Positions 1-7,855 of a stretch of 10,089 nucleotides of DNA are shown here, piece after piece. The stretch comes from Pelagophyceae sp. CCMP2097 (lineage: Eukaryota; Sar; Pelagophyceae), in assembly GCA_026770575.1 (NCBI GenBank), contig MU657756.1, forward strand, positions 13,657-23,745, read 5' to 3'. Every line of letters starts with the position of its first letter. Position 1 is the stretch's first letter. The notes under the pieces were generated by a model. That model ran no database searches. It saw only the letters and a list, made by a program, of their open reading frames with translations, and was not told the origin of the DNA. A program made the translations under genes and the position numbers.

Positions 1-5
1 GACAA

Positions 6-40
<35 letters not shown>
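1..40. repeat. GACA/GACAAACA microsatellite
   Basis: The window opens in a tetranucleotide tract of GACA units with two GACAAACA variants; it probably continues upstream. It sits directly against the 90-bp hairpin repeat, and a similar GACA-rich tract occupies the same position beside the second hairpin copy near 9490-9524. The two therefore look like parts of one composite repeat. Confidence 0.9.
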
Positions 41-41
41 T

Positions 42-131
42 AATTGCCCCTGGTAATCCTTCAATCAAAGGACCCGAAGGGCCCTTGCCGTAAACTGACG
101 TTGAATAAACGGCAAGGACCCTTCGGGTCCT
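42..131. repeat. 90-bp hairpin repeat, copy 1
   Basis: This stretch matches 9525-9614 at 89 of 90 positions. Inside it are 22-nt inverted arms at 70-91 and 109-130, separated by a 17-nt loop; the arms pair with a single mismatch (G in the left arm against A in the right). The strong stem suggests a small non-autonomous mobile element or a structured repeat. The first recognisable amidase exon begins 79 bp downstream, so the repeat lies either in an intron or at a truncation point of that gene. Confidence 0.85.
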
Positions 132-406
132 GAATAATGGTTACTCGTGTTTCCTTAACCGCTTCGTGATTTCAGAAGGGCGGGGTAAGGCTACTACAGC
201 CGTGGACAGTGGAGATGGCGACGCAATACGCCTGCGACGACTGGGACAAGATGATCAAGGGCGACGAAGGCATGGAGTCCATTTACATATGCGACGCGCA
301 CGAGAAACGAGAGGCCTTCCGCGGCGCCACGGGCGGCGGCGATGGCGTCCACGTCCTCACGGGGCCGATATACGTCGAAGGCGCGGAGCCGGGAGACGTC
401 CTCAAG

Positions 407-456
407 GTACGTGCGCGCCTCTTTGCCTTTACGCGTGCGCCCACGATCCGACGTAG
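407..456 (+). other. Intron A1 of amidase copy A (50 bp, phase 0)
   Basis: The donor is GTACGT after GDVLK and the acceptor is CGACGTAG before VEIVSL. Splicing restores the family motif EPGDVLKVEI. Copy B reads straight through the same point (EPGDILKVTI, junction at 2009/2010), so the intron is present in only one of two close paralogues. Confidence 0.8.
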
Positions 457-886
457 GTGGAGATCGTGTCGTTGCAGCCGAGGCCGAACCCCGAGGGCCG
501 CACTTTCGGCTCCAACGCCAACGCCCGGTTTGGCTTTTCGGCGCGCGTGCCCAAGGCGGACGGCACGGCCTACAACGCCGGCGGCGCCACCAAGACGCCG
601 GGCTTGAACGACGAGGTGAACACGATTTACGAGCTGGTCAAGTCGGAGGAAACGGCGCGTTCTACGCCACGCCGTCGTACGCCTTTGGCTGGCCGACGCT
701 GACGGACCCCGAGGGCGTGGAGCGCGACTACATCCAGTACCCGGGCACCTGCGTGACCCACGACGCCCACGGCGCCACGACGCCGTCGGCGGACGTGGCT
801 AAGATGGGCTGGGTCAAGAAGGGCACCATCGATTATGACGATGAAGTCTACCCAGCCGTCATCCCCGTCAACCTGCACGTGGGCTG

Positions 887-930
887 CATGGGTCTGGCGC
901 CCGCCTCGCATGGGTCTGGCGCCCGCCTCG
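887..930 (+). repeat. 22-bp perfect tandem duplication inside amidase copy A
   Basis: The unit 887-908 is repeated exactly at 909-930 and encodes part of the conserved CMGLAPAS segment. Being 22 bp it shifts the frame by one, which offsets the one-base loss some 240 bp upstream. Copy B carries only one unit at the same place. Confidence 0.95.
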
Positions 931-1010
931 CACGACGCGGTGGATTCGATCCCGCCCGTGAAGACGGGCGGCAACATTGATGACAAACGCATCGGCGTCG
1001 GCACGACAAT

Positions 1011-1063
1011 GTGCGTATACTGAGATGCGGGACGCCCCCTGCTGTCTGTATCCGACGTCGCAG
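1011..1063 (+). other. Intron A2 of amidase copy A (53 bp, phase 2)
   Basis: The donor GTGCGT splits the ATG codon of GVGTTM, and the acceptor is GACGTCGCAG. Splicing gives GTTM followed by YYHVDVAGG, which agrees with the family pattern and with copy B. Copy B has an intron at exactly the same position (2630-2735). Confidence 0.8.
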
Positions 1064-1117
1064 GTACTACCACGTCGACGTCGCTGGCGGCCTGCTGAGC
1101 ATGGGCGACGCGCACGT

Positions 1118-1261
1118 GTGCTGAGTCGCCGTATGGCATCACATACGGCACCCCACGAACCCACATTGGAGAGGTCGAATTCCAGACGGCCCAAGCCCCC
1201 CCCTGCTGTATGGGATCCCATCGGGGATGCCACGGCCCCCATATCCGACGCGGCGACTCAG
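1118..1261 (+). other. Intron A3 of amidase copy A (about 144 bp; 5' border uncertain)
   Basis: The sequence between GDAH and the MAQGDSEL segment has in-frame stops and ends in CGACTCAG. The most consistent donor is GTGCTG at 1118 (phase 2), but it leaves two extra residues relative to copy B. It contains a hairpin (CCGTATG/CATACGG near 1129-1148) and shares a stretch with intron B2 of the other copy. Confidence 0.6.
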
Positions 1262-2400
1262 GCACATGGCCCAGGGCGACTCGGAGCTCGACGGGACGGG
1301 CATCGAGACGTCGCTCACGGGCGACTTTAAGATCACGTTGGTGAAGAAGAAGGACCTGGCTGCGTGGCAGGTGGACCTGGACATTCCCCTCGGGGAGACG
1401 GCGTCGCACTGGATCGTGCACTCGTTCACGAAGATTGACTATTTGGCGACATACCCAGACGACCCGGCCGCCATCTACGGCACGTCGTCCATCGACGCGG
1501 CGCTGAAGAACACGTTTGCGCAGACTCGGAGATTCTTAATGGCCATGTACGGCGTCACCGACGACGAGGCCACCACGCTCATCACCGAAGGCGTCGACTT
1601 TGGGATTACGCAAGTCGTCGACGGCGATTGGGGCGTACACGCTTTGGTGCCCAAGGAGGTGTTCGAGGACCCGCTCGGCGAGACGGTGCCCGTGACGGCC
1701 ATGGACCTCGGCAAGCCCGACCTCGCTTTATCGAATGAGACCGTGCACTGGGGCTACTTTTCCAAAGATTTAGACCCGGTGCTCACCGTCGCCTCCGACG
1801 CAGAGGTCGTCATCGAGATGGCGACGCACCACGCCTGCGACGACTGGGACAAGATGATAAAGGGCGATGAAGGGATGGAGTCCATCTTTACGTGGGGTGA
1901 GGCCACAAAGAATGAGGCGTTCCGCGGCGCCACGGGCGGCGGCGACGGCGTCCACGTCCTAACGGGGCCGATATACGTGGAGGAGGCCGAGCCGGGCGAT
2001 ATTTTGAAGGTTACGATTCTGGATCTCCAGCTGCGCATCAACGCCGAGGGCCGCGCGTTCGGCTCCAACGCCAACGCCTGGTTCGGCTACCAGGCGCGCG
2101 TGCCCCAGGCGGACGATTCGGTCTTCGACGCGGGCGACGCTACATCCACGCCAGGTGTCAACGACGAAACGGTGACCATCTACGAGCTGGTCACCGACGC
2201 CGGCACGGGCATGTCCTACGCCGTGCCGTCGTACGCCTTCGAGTGGCCAACGCTGACGGACCCGGACGGCGTCGAGCGCAACTACATCCAGTACCCCGGG
2301 ACGTGCGTGCCGCACGACGCCCACGGCGCCATGACGGTCTTGGCGGACGTTTCCGAACTGGGCTGGACCAAGGCGGCAGCCATCACGTACTTTGACGACA
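1262..2400 (+). CDS. Fusion exon: C-terminal third of amidase copy A read in frame into the N-terminal half of copy B
   Basis: This is one uninterrupted reading frame. It starts at the splice acceptor before MAQGDSEL and runs through the copy A C-terminus (QVVDGDWGVHAL, ending around VFEDP at 1668). It continues through a linker of roughly 23 residues with no stop codon, then the copy B N-terminus (HWGYFSKDLDPVLTV from about 1742, CDDWDKMIKGDEGMES, HVLTGPIYVEEAEPGD, FGSNANAWFGYQARVP, YIQYPGTCV). The frame stays open to the probable donor at 2401. A tandem duplication would normally leave a stop and spacer here, so the direct join points to a two-domain protein, or to a fusion made when the array formed. 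The open frame over about 380 codons argues that this part has been under coding constraint. Confidence 0.8.
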
Positions 2401-2487
2401 GTGCGTCACAGCCGCTCCTCGCCCCAGGGGACTCGAGATGGCCCCTCGGGTGCCCGCTCGAATTCGTTTGACTCGTTTGACTCGTAG
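2401..2487 (+). other. Intron B1 of amidase copy B (87 bp, phase 1)
   Basis: The donor GTGCGT follows ITYFDD, and the acceptor CTCGTAG precedes TGTAACCGG. Copy A is continuous at the same place. The insert contains a short duplication (TTTGACTCG twice, near 2467-2484). The first full codon after the splice is TAA. Confidence 0.65.
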
Positions 2488-2629
2488 TGTAACCGGCCAA
2501 GATCCCCATCAATTTTCACGTCGGCTGCATGGGCTTACCTCCAGCGTCACACCCCTTTGTGGACAGCATCCCACTCCTCCCGACGGGCGGCAACATCGAC
2601 AACAAGCGCATCGGCGTCGGCACGACGAT

Positions 2630-2735
2630 GTGTGTATGGGATCACGTATGGCACCTAACGTTGGAGAGACGGGCCCCGGGATTTCGCCATGCTGCCCCTG
2701 AGACCCCACCCTGATGTACGTATCCCACGCGGCAG
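2630..2735 (+). other. Intron B2 of amidase copy B (106 bp, phase 2)
   Basis: The donor GTGTGT splits the ATG codon of GVGTTM, and the acceptor is ACGCGGCAG. Splicing gives GTTM followed by FYPVEVAGG. Its position matches intron A2, but its inner sequence resembles intron A3 (GTATGG-ATCAC-TA-GGCACC, then TTGGAGAG). Confidence 0.8.
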
Positions 2736-2797
2736 GTTCTACCCCGTCGAGGTCGCCGGCGGCCTCCTCAGCATGGGCGACGCGCACACGGCGCAAG

Positions 2798-2912
2798 GTA
2801 AGGCCGCCGAGTCGAAGTCGACGCGCGGCGATCCAGTCAACGCGCGGCGATCCGCGCTCACGCCGCGCGTCCGGCCGCCAATGAGTATTAATCACGGTAA
2901 TAACCCTTGTAG
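2798..2912 (+). other. Intron B3 of amidase copy B (115 bp, phase 1)
   Basis: The donor is GTAAGG, the most canonical in the locus, and the acceptor is CCCTTGTAG. Splicing joins DAHTAQ and GDSEL exactly as in the family. It contains a near-tandem repeat of ACGCGCGGCGATCC at about 2821-2853. Confidence 0.85.
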
Positions 2913-3523
2913 GCGATTCCGAGCTCGACAGCACGGTCATCGAGACCTCCATCACGGGAAAGTTCAAGGTCGAGGTGATCAAGCAGGTCGACTTCAACGC
3001 CTGGCAGATGCTCCTCGACGACCGCTCGGCGAGACGGCGGACGAGTTTTTGGTCCACTCGTTCACGGAGATCGATTACCTCGAGACGTTCCCCGAGAACA
3101 AGGGCGAGATCTACGGCGCCTCGTCCGTCGACAAGGCCATGAAGAACGCGTTCACGCAGACGCGCAAGCTCCTCATGGCGGCGTACGAATTATCGGACGC
3201 CGAGGCGTCTACGATCATCACCACGGGCGTCGACTTCGCCGTGACACAAGTCGTCGACGGCAACTTTGGCGTCCACGCCGTCATCCAAAAGGCGCTCTTC
3301 GAGAAGCACACGTTCGTCTCCCTCGACTGTCCCGCCGCCTGCGTCAACCCCGTCCAAAGCCGCCGCAAGCTCCGCTTCGGGCATTCGACCATCGACGACT
3401 GCTCCGGCTGCTACGAGGCCTAGGCCGCCACCGCGCCAAAGGTCCTCGCCCAAAGACTCACGCAGCACGTGTCCATAGCGAGCCCACCTCGAATGTCCAT
3501 AACGTACATAACATACATAACAG

Positions 3524-3700
3524 CTCTGGAACGTCGAGACGGGGCGCGCTGCAGACGATGCTCGAAGGGCACATCGGCAACGTCACTCGCTGCGTGTTGA
3601 AAAGTAAACAGATGTTGCCTCGGTGGGACCTCTCGTCGACCAGCGTCAGCCTCTCGTCGTCCGACGATGCAGTCCGACGGCGGCTGCAGCCCCATCGCGC
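3524..3700 (+). pseudogene. WD40-repeat fragment, frameshifted
   Basis: LWNVETGR (3524-3547) is followed, one base out of frame, by LQTMLEGHIGNVTRCV (3549-3596). After a divergent stretch comes SVSLSSSDDAVRRRLQ (about 3645-3692). This order (WD-like end of one blade, GH dipeptide start of the next, then SSDD-VR) is that of a WD40 propeller blade. A CAG directly before LWN could be a splice acceptor. Only about one blade is recognisable and no start codon or further blades are visible, so it is a relic or an exon of a gene broken by rearrangement. Confidence 0.6.
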
Positions 3701-3972
3701 GAGCCCCGGCCCACTTACTCAGAGGGATGCTTCTCGGCTTCGAATCGTCTCAGGGCATTTCTCGTCTTCCGGCGCCTCGCGTGGGCCTGCCCCAAGCGCC
3801 GCTTCGGAAGGTTGCCTCGGCGGCCGTCCGCGCGTGCCTCCGGCGGCCCGACGCGCCAGAGTCCGACCTTTGTCCTTGTCGAAAGCATTTAATTGACGAC
3901 GTGCGCGGCGCCAAAAGGCGTGCCCCACGCACAAGACGCCGCCCCTCGCGGCCGGCGCCTCTTACCTGTGAA
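3701..3972. other. Unassigned spacer between WD40 relic and transporter 3' end
   Basis: Several frames are open on both strands, as expected at this GC content, but none gives a recognisable protein or continues the WD40 pattern. On the minus strand it would contain the 3' untranslated region of the transporter; an AATTAAAT stretch (3887-3894 region) is the only poly(A)-like hint. Confidence 0.4.
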
Positions 3973-6204
3973 TCACCACGTCGCGAGCGTGACGCCGGAG
4001 CACGCCACGGCGAGCGTGATGCCTAGCGCAGCGCGCGCGTCGCGCGGGGCCGCGAGCGACGAGGTGCTGACGCGGCCCTCTTCGAGTGCGTCCTGTTGAT
4101 CGTTGCGAATGGCGGCTGGGGTGCGCACCGACGGCCATGGCGACCTTGTTGAAGCGCCGCACGGCTCGCGGCGCGTCGGGCATCAACTTCAAGTGAATCG
4201 CCAGCGGAAACACAAAGGCCAGCGGGATGCCCAGGCACCCGCCGATGAGCGCCACGAGCTTGTCCAACGACGAGACGACCGCCACGGCGCAGAACGAGAG
4301 CGCCACGACGAGGCCGCAGCGGCCCACAGTGCCGTTGACGCTCGACGCCCAGCGCCGCTCCTCGAGGGGCGACTCCGGCACCACGCTGTAAGCGGCGTCG
4401 CGCCGCATGCGCGCGCTGCCGCAGCACGCCTAGTCGCGCATCTCAAAGGCGCGCGTCGCGCCAAAGGGCCCGTCGGCCAGCAACTTCTACGTCGACAAGC
4501 GCGCGGACGACAACGACGACGGCGAACACGGCGAGCCCTCCCTCCGCGCGTCGCCGCGCGCACCTTGGCGATTGGCCTCCACGCCGATTTCTTCAAAATT
4601 TGGATGGCGGGGAACATTTGCAGCGGGAACGTGAGCACCACCGCCGCCGTGTAGGCGAGCTGCACGCTCGCCTTCCAGCGGCCGCTCGGGAGGTTCACAG
4701 TGAGCACCGTCTGCGTGGCGGCGCCGTACGCGGCCCAGTTGAGCGTGCCGAAGAAAATGTACGTCACGATGATGCCGCCGCACGTCTGGATGTACATGGC
4801 CGGGAACGCGTGCTGCCGGCTCCCTACACGGCGGCAGATGACTGCATCCGCGAATACAAAACGTCGTCGAGCCCTCCACGTTACGCCGACAATCGTCTGC
4901 TGGGAAACCGCCGCAGACGACGGAGCCTCTTGGGAGGCCGTTCAAACTGCGGCGACGCACGCTTCACGGCCTCCTGCAGCGGCACGAGCAGCGCCGCCGA
5001 ACCTACAGCGGCGCTGTACGGCGTTTTGAGGGAACCGACGGCGACTCTCGACGCGCCTTCGTAGACAAACGCTGACGTGCCCACGAAGAGGTAAAACGTC
5101 GACGGCTCGAAGTAAGGCCTGCCTTCCTCGGTCCGAGGTGGCGCCGCCCGACGCGGGCCCGAAGACCGACCGCGTCTTCGAAATGGCAAAATCGAGGATT
5201 AAAAAAACGCACAAGCTCGGCATGCCCACGTCGGCGGCGTCTCTTGAGACCGCCGCGCCGGCGAACGAAGCGAGGACGACGAGCGCATAGAGGATGAGCG
5301 CGTTGGCGGCGAGGTTGGTGTGCGCAAAGTTTTGCACATTGCGGATGCCTACCCGCGGCGCGTCCCGCAGGGGAAGAAGCGCGCGTCGTGCGACAAGCCG
5401 CGCCGAGATGCGAGAGCAGCAGTCCAAGTCGACGCGCGGCAGCGTCGCATGCGCGTCGCGCCGCATGCGTGCGACACCGCACCACACACTGCACCGTGCA
5501 GCGCGCGGCATAGACATCAGGCGCGGCACGCACAGCAGAGCGGTGCGTAGATGACGCTCTGGAGGACGCAGAGCGCCTTGAGCGACGGCGGCTCCGCCAC
5601 GGGCCGCGCGTAGCAGGCGAGCTGCTGTAGGTTCGTCGCGACGAAAATAAAGTACGTCAAGCAGATGCCACTTTGCTGCGCCTAAAGGAATGGCAATCAA
5701 ACGGCCGGCACCGTCGAGGCGGCCACAATGCCCCGGCGTCAATGGAGCCAGGCCGCTCTTTGCACCAGCATCAAGGTGCCTCGGACGGGCGCTGCGACGG
5801 GCCACGATTGTGAACCTCACGAGCGCCACCCCCCGCCTGCCAAAGGCGGCGCCCATGAGGCCGGCGTACGACTTGCGGTGCGCCGCCCACGCCTCGAGCA
5901 GGCGCGCGGCGCCCCAGCCGAAGAGCGCGTACGAGAAGAGGAGCATCAGCGGCGAGAACACCACGCCGCCCTCCTGTGATTGCGACGGCGTCGACGCCGC
6001 GACGGGGACCACCGTGCGGGCGTCTCCAAAGTTCCGAGCTGCCGGCCATCGGCGCTCGCAGTCGACCCACGTCGACACGGGCGAGAATCTCACCTGGAAG
6101 CCCTTTGGGATGTACAAGACGGCCGGCCCGCAGACGCTCTTGACCGTCGCGAAGAACGCCTGCAGCAAGGAGAAGCCGTCGTCTGCCGGTTCAACCGGCT
6201 CGCC
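3973..6204 (-). CDS. Amino acid transporter, AAAP (Aa_trans) family, 8 exons
   Basis: This is a multi-pass membrane transporter for amino acid uptake or vacuolar exchange. Exons on the minus strand are 6204-6094, 5973-5803, 5681-5534, 5348-5213, 5118-4961, 4823-4564, 4429-4129 and 4022-3973. They total 1335 nt, an open frame of 444 residues plus TGA, and every intron phase matches. Family landmarks are LLQAFFATVKS with GPAVLYIPKGF (first helix), SGICLTYFIFVATNLQ, HTNLAANALILYALV, FYLFVGTSAFVYEG, LLVPLQEAV, AFPAMYIQ, IIVTYIFFGTLNWAAYG with TQTVLTVNLP, FPLQMFPAIQILKK, a helix at SSLDKLVALIGG and the C-terminal VAMAVGITLAVA. The second intron has either a GC donor (after IV) or GT (after I), both in phase. 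Unlike the amidase copies it shows no lesions. The substrate is not predictable. The reading frame continues upstream of 6204 beyond a splice acceptor. Confidence 0.9.
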
Positions 6205-6966
6205 CTAGGTTCGACGCGTCTTCTGTCGGTTTATTTTATCGTCGACGCGAAGAGGCTTCGACGCAAGTCCGCGCCAGACGCAGGCGCGCACGACGATGAC
6301 GAGCGGCGAGACGCCGCTCGGCCTACGACGGGCGAATGACGCCGAGGGACGGCGGCCGGGCGTCCCGCGCGGCCGAGCGCGCGGCGGGAAGCGGCGCGGA
6401 AACGTACTCGGACATGGCTTCTTCGAGCCACGACGGCGAGCGCTGCTGCGTCGGCTGCGCGAGCGAGTCCACCGAGGCGACGCTCGCGGCGTCGTCGGCG
6501 TCGTCGTCGTCGTACGACCGCAGCGCCGCGATGGAGAGGCGCTCCAGCGTGATGAGCATGCCCGCCTGGAGCGAGGCGTGCAGCCGCGGCGCAAATGAAG
6601 CCTTTGGCGACGCACCGGCGAGGGCCGCAAGAGCCGGCGGTTCCGGAAGTTCTGCGCCGCGCGGTGCCTGCGCGGCGCCGTCGCGCAAACGCCGCGAGGA
6701 GGCGGGGACGCGCGTCCGGCCGCGCGGCCCGTCGGCGGCGCCGCGGGACGCACCGCACGCCGATTTCGCGCGCGCGCAGCGCGAGGTCGCCCTCGTCGGT
6801 GCCGAGCGCCTAGGGGCCGCCCGTCCTTCGCGGCGGTGGGGTGGCATTCGTCCGTGGAGCCGCCCGGGCGGTCGTGCAGGCGCGTCTGCGTCTTCAGGCC
6901 GGAGCGACGCCCGCGGCGGACGCGGCGGACGCGCGTACGTCTGCGACTGCGCCATCGGGTCGGCCA
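6205..6966 (-). CDS. Probable 5' part of the transporter gene: cytosolic N-terminal region
   Basis: The first recognised transporter exon is preceded by a splice acceptor (CGAACCTAG), so earlier exons must exist. A minus-strand frame from an ATG at 6966 (MADPMAQSQTYARPP) to a stop at 6323 ends with protein-like sequence: LITLERLSIAALRSYDDDD, then ASVASVDSLAQ, then SPSWLEEAMSEYVSAPLPA. This acidic, Ser/Ala-rich, soluble sequence suits the cytosolic tail that often precedes the first helix of AAAP proteins. Phase-0 donors after SEY and after PPSLG could join it to the exon at 6204. The middle part (about 6600-6900) reads better in other frames (for example TDEGDLALRAREIG), so one or more further introns are likely and the exact exons are unresolved. 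Confidence 0.5.
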   Translation of the reverse strand, partial: WPTRWRSRRRTRVRRVRRGRRSGLKTQTRLHDRPGGSTDECHPTAAKDGRPLGARHRRGRPRAARARNRRAVRPAAPPTGRAAGRASPPPRGVCATAPRRHRAAQNFRNRRLLRPSPVRRQRLHLRRGCTPRSRRACSSRWSASPSRRCGRTTTTTPTTPRASPRWTRSRSRRSSARRRGSKKPCPSTFPRRFPPRARPRGTPGRRPSASFARRRPSGVSPLVIVVRACVWRGLASKPLRVDDKINRQKTRRT

Positions 6967-7159
6967 TTGCGCGCCGCGCGCGCGTCGCCACGGGGAGTCC
7001 GTGCACAGGGACAATTTCGAAATTCAAGGGGCCTTTTTTAGATTTGTACTGAAGCTGAAAGTTATCTAAATTTTAAGTGAGATGGGTTTTAAACTCAGTT
7101 TTAACCGCAAAAATAGAAAGTTATCTAAATTTTAACTTTTAAGACACAAAAGATGTCAG

Positions 7160-7800
7160 CTGCTTAAAGGCGATTTTATCAAGTCTATTTTCAGGATGCC
7201 GAAGTGACATTATCGCGGCTGACTGGCCTCTCGTGGGGAACGCCCTCCGGCGGCTCCACGGCGGCGACTGGGTCCTATATAGGTCGTGTTTGAAGCGAAA
7301 GCGCTGCCGCGGTGCGACGGGGGAGCCTTGCAACCGCGGCGCAGCGCGCCAACCGCGGCGCCGGCGTTGCATTCGCTTCATACTGCGACGGCGGGCCGGG
7401 CCCACAGCCGGGCGCGGGTGTCGGAAGCGACAGGCCCACGAAGCCACGGGCGGCGGCGTCGCCGCGACGCGGCTAGCGGGACCACCATTCTTTACGCGTG
7501 CAGCGACGCGCTCCACGACGCGGCCCCGTCGATAAATTGAGCCGAACTTCGAGACAGCGCACCGGAAGGCGGCGGGGGCGCCTCGCCGCCGGAGCTGCGC
7601 GCGGCGGGCCGCAGGCACCGAACGAGCCGACCACTTTTACAGTAAGCGGCGCCCCGCGCCAGCGACTCCGGCTGTGCCTTTCGTTCAAACTTCCCCGCGC
7701 GGCGCGGGTATCAGCGCGGGCGCCGGCACCGGCGAGGGCATCGGCGCGGGCGGCATTCGACCATATGCAAGGCATCCGACTTCTCATCACGCGAGTGACC
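7160..7800. other. GC-rich core without a recognisable gene
   Basis: Open frames occur on both strands (for example plus 7498-7806, minus 7618-7139), but all are Arg/Ala/Pro/Gly-rich, as expected from composition, and none contains a known motif. A Gly/Ala-coding low-complexity stretch (GGCGCSGGC-like) lies at about 7705-7755. It could be captured genomic sequence carried by the inverted-repeat unit. Confidence 0.4.
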
Positions 7801-7835
7801 CGCTGAACTCACTTAAAATCCGAGCAGAACTCAGT

Positions 7836-7855
7836 TTTAAATAGGCCTATTTAAA
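7836..7855. repeat. 20-bp perfect palindrome
   Basis: TTTAAATAGG is followed immediately by its reverse complement CCTATTTAAA. It lies in the right AT-rich arm of the inverted-repeat unit. Confidence 0.95.

Larger units (their letters stand above)
210..1668 (+). pseudogene. Acetamidase/formamidase (FmdA/AmdA family), copy A, 5'-incomplete and frameshifted
   Basis: The family hydrolyses formamide or short amides to the acid plus ammonia. Motifs in order are CDDWDKMIKGDEGMES, GDGVHVLTGPIYVEGAEPGD, GRTFGSNANA, YIQYPGTCV, VGCMGLAPAS, GGNIDDKRIGVGTTM, AGGLLSMGDAH, GDSEL and, near the C-terminus, VDFGITQVVDGDWGVHAL. Probable exons are 210-406, 457-1010, 1064-about 1117 and 1262-1668. The extreme N-terminus (the HWGYF region seen in copy B) is missing; sequence before 210 looks like an intron end (GACAG acceptor). 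Compared with copy B, one base is missing near 645-665, which shifts the frame and leads to a stop at 700-702. A 22-bp duplication at 887-930 restores the original frame. Substrate cannot be told from sequence. It is a decayed copy unless these are assembly errors. Confidence 0.85.
1739..3423 (+). pseudogene. Acetamidase/formamidase (FmdA/AmdA family), copy B, with a nonsense codon and a frameshift
   Basis: Predicted exons are 1739-2400 (joined in frame to copy A), 2488-2629, 2736-2797 and 2913-3423. They encode the N-terminal HWGYF segment, the conserved central motifs, GGNIDNKRIGVGTTM, FYPVEVAGGLLSMGDAH, GDSELDSTVIETSITG and the C-terminal VDFAVTQVVDGNFGVHAV. Intron phases agree throughout. 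Two lesions are visible. Just after the first splice a TAA at 2490-2492 stands where copy A has TAC. One base is missing near 3016-3022, between NAWQMLLD and PLGETADEF. Similarity to the family ends around KALFEK (about 3305). The last 39 codons, with several cysteines, to the TAG at 3421-3423 are not recognisable. It would act as a cytosolic amide hydrolase if intact. Confidence 0.85.

Noticed and set aside
1..40. CRISPR-like regular repeat
   Set aside because: It is a contiguous tetranucleotide tract without unique spacers in a eukaryotic intron-bearing region.
166..456. Plus-strand frame of 96 codons overlapping the first amidase exon
   Set aside because: It uses a GTG start and is Arg/Gly-rich in a shifted frame; the amidase frame gives clear family motifs.
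627..1421. Long minus-strand open frame of 264 codons
   Set aside because: It lies antisense to the amidase exons, has no recognisable motifs and is explained by high GC content.
4103..4654. Plus-strand frame of 183 codons across the transporter
   Set aside because: It is antisense to exons 6 and 7 of the transporter and has a composition-driven Arg/Ala/His-rich sequence.
4395..5471. A shared GCGTCGCGCCGCATGCG stretch in transporter exon 7 and intron 3
   Set aside because: It is a short, CpG-rich, partly palindromic sequence that may arise by composition alone; too short to call a repeat.
7798..7809. ACCCGCTGAACT resembles the conserved 5' start of large-subunit rRNA
   Set aside because: The match stops after 12 bases; the following CACTTAAAATCC does not continue as rRNA and nothing upstream resembles 5.8S or ITS.
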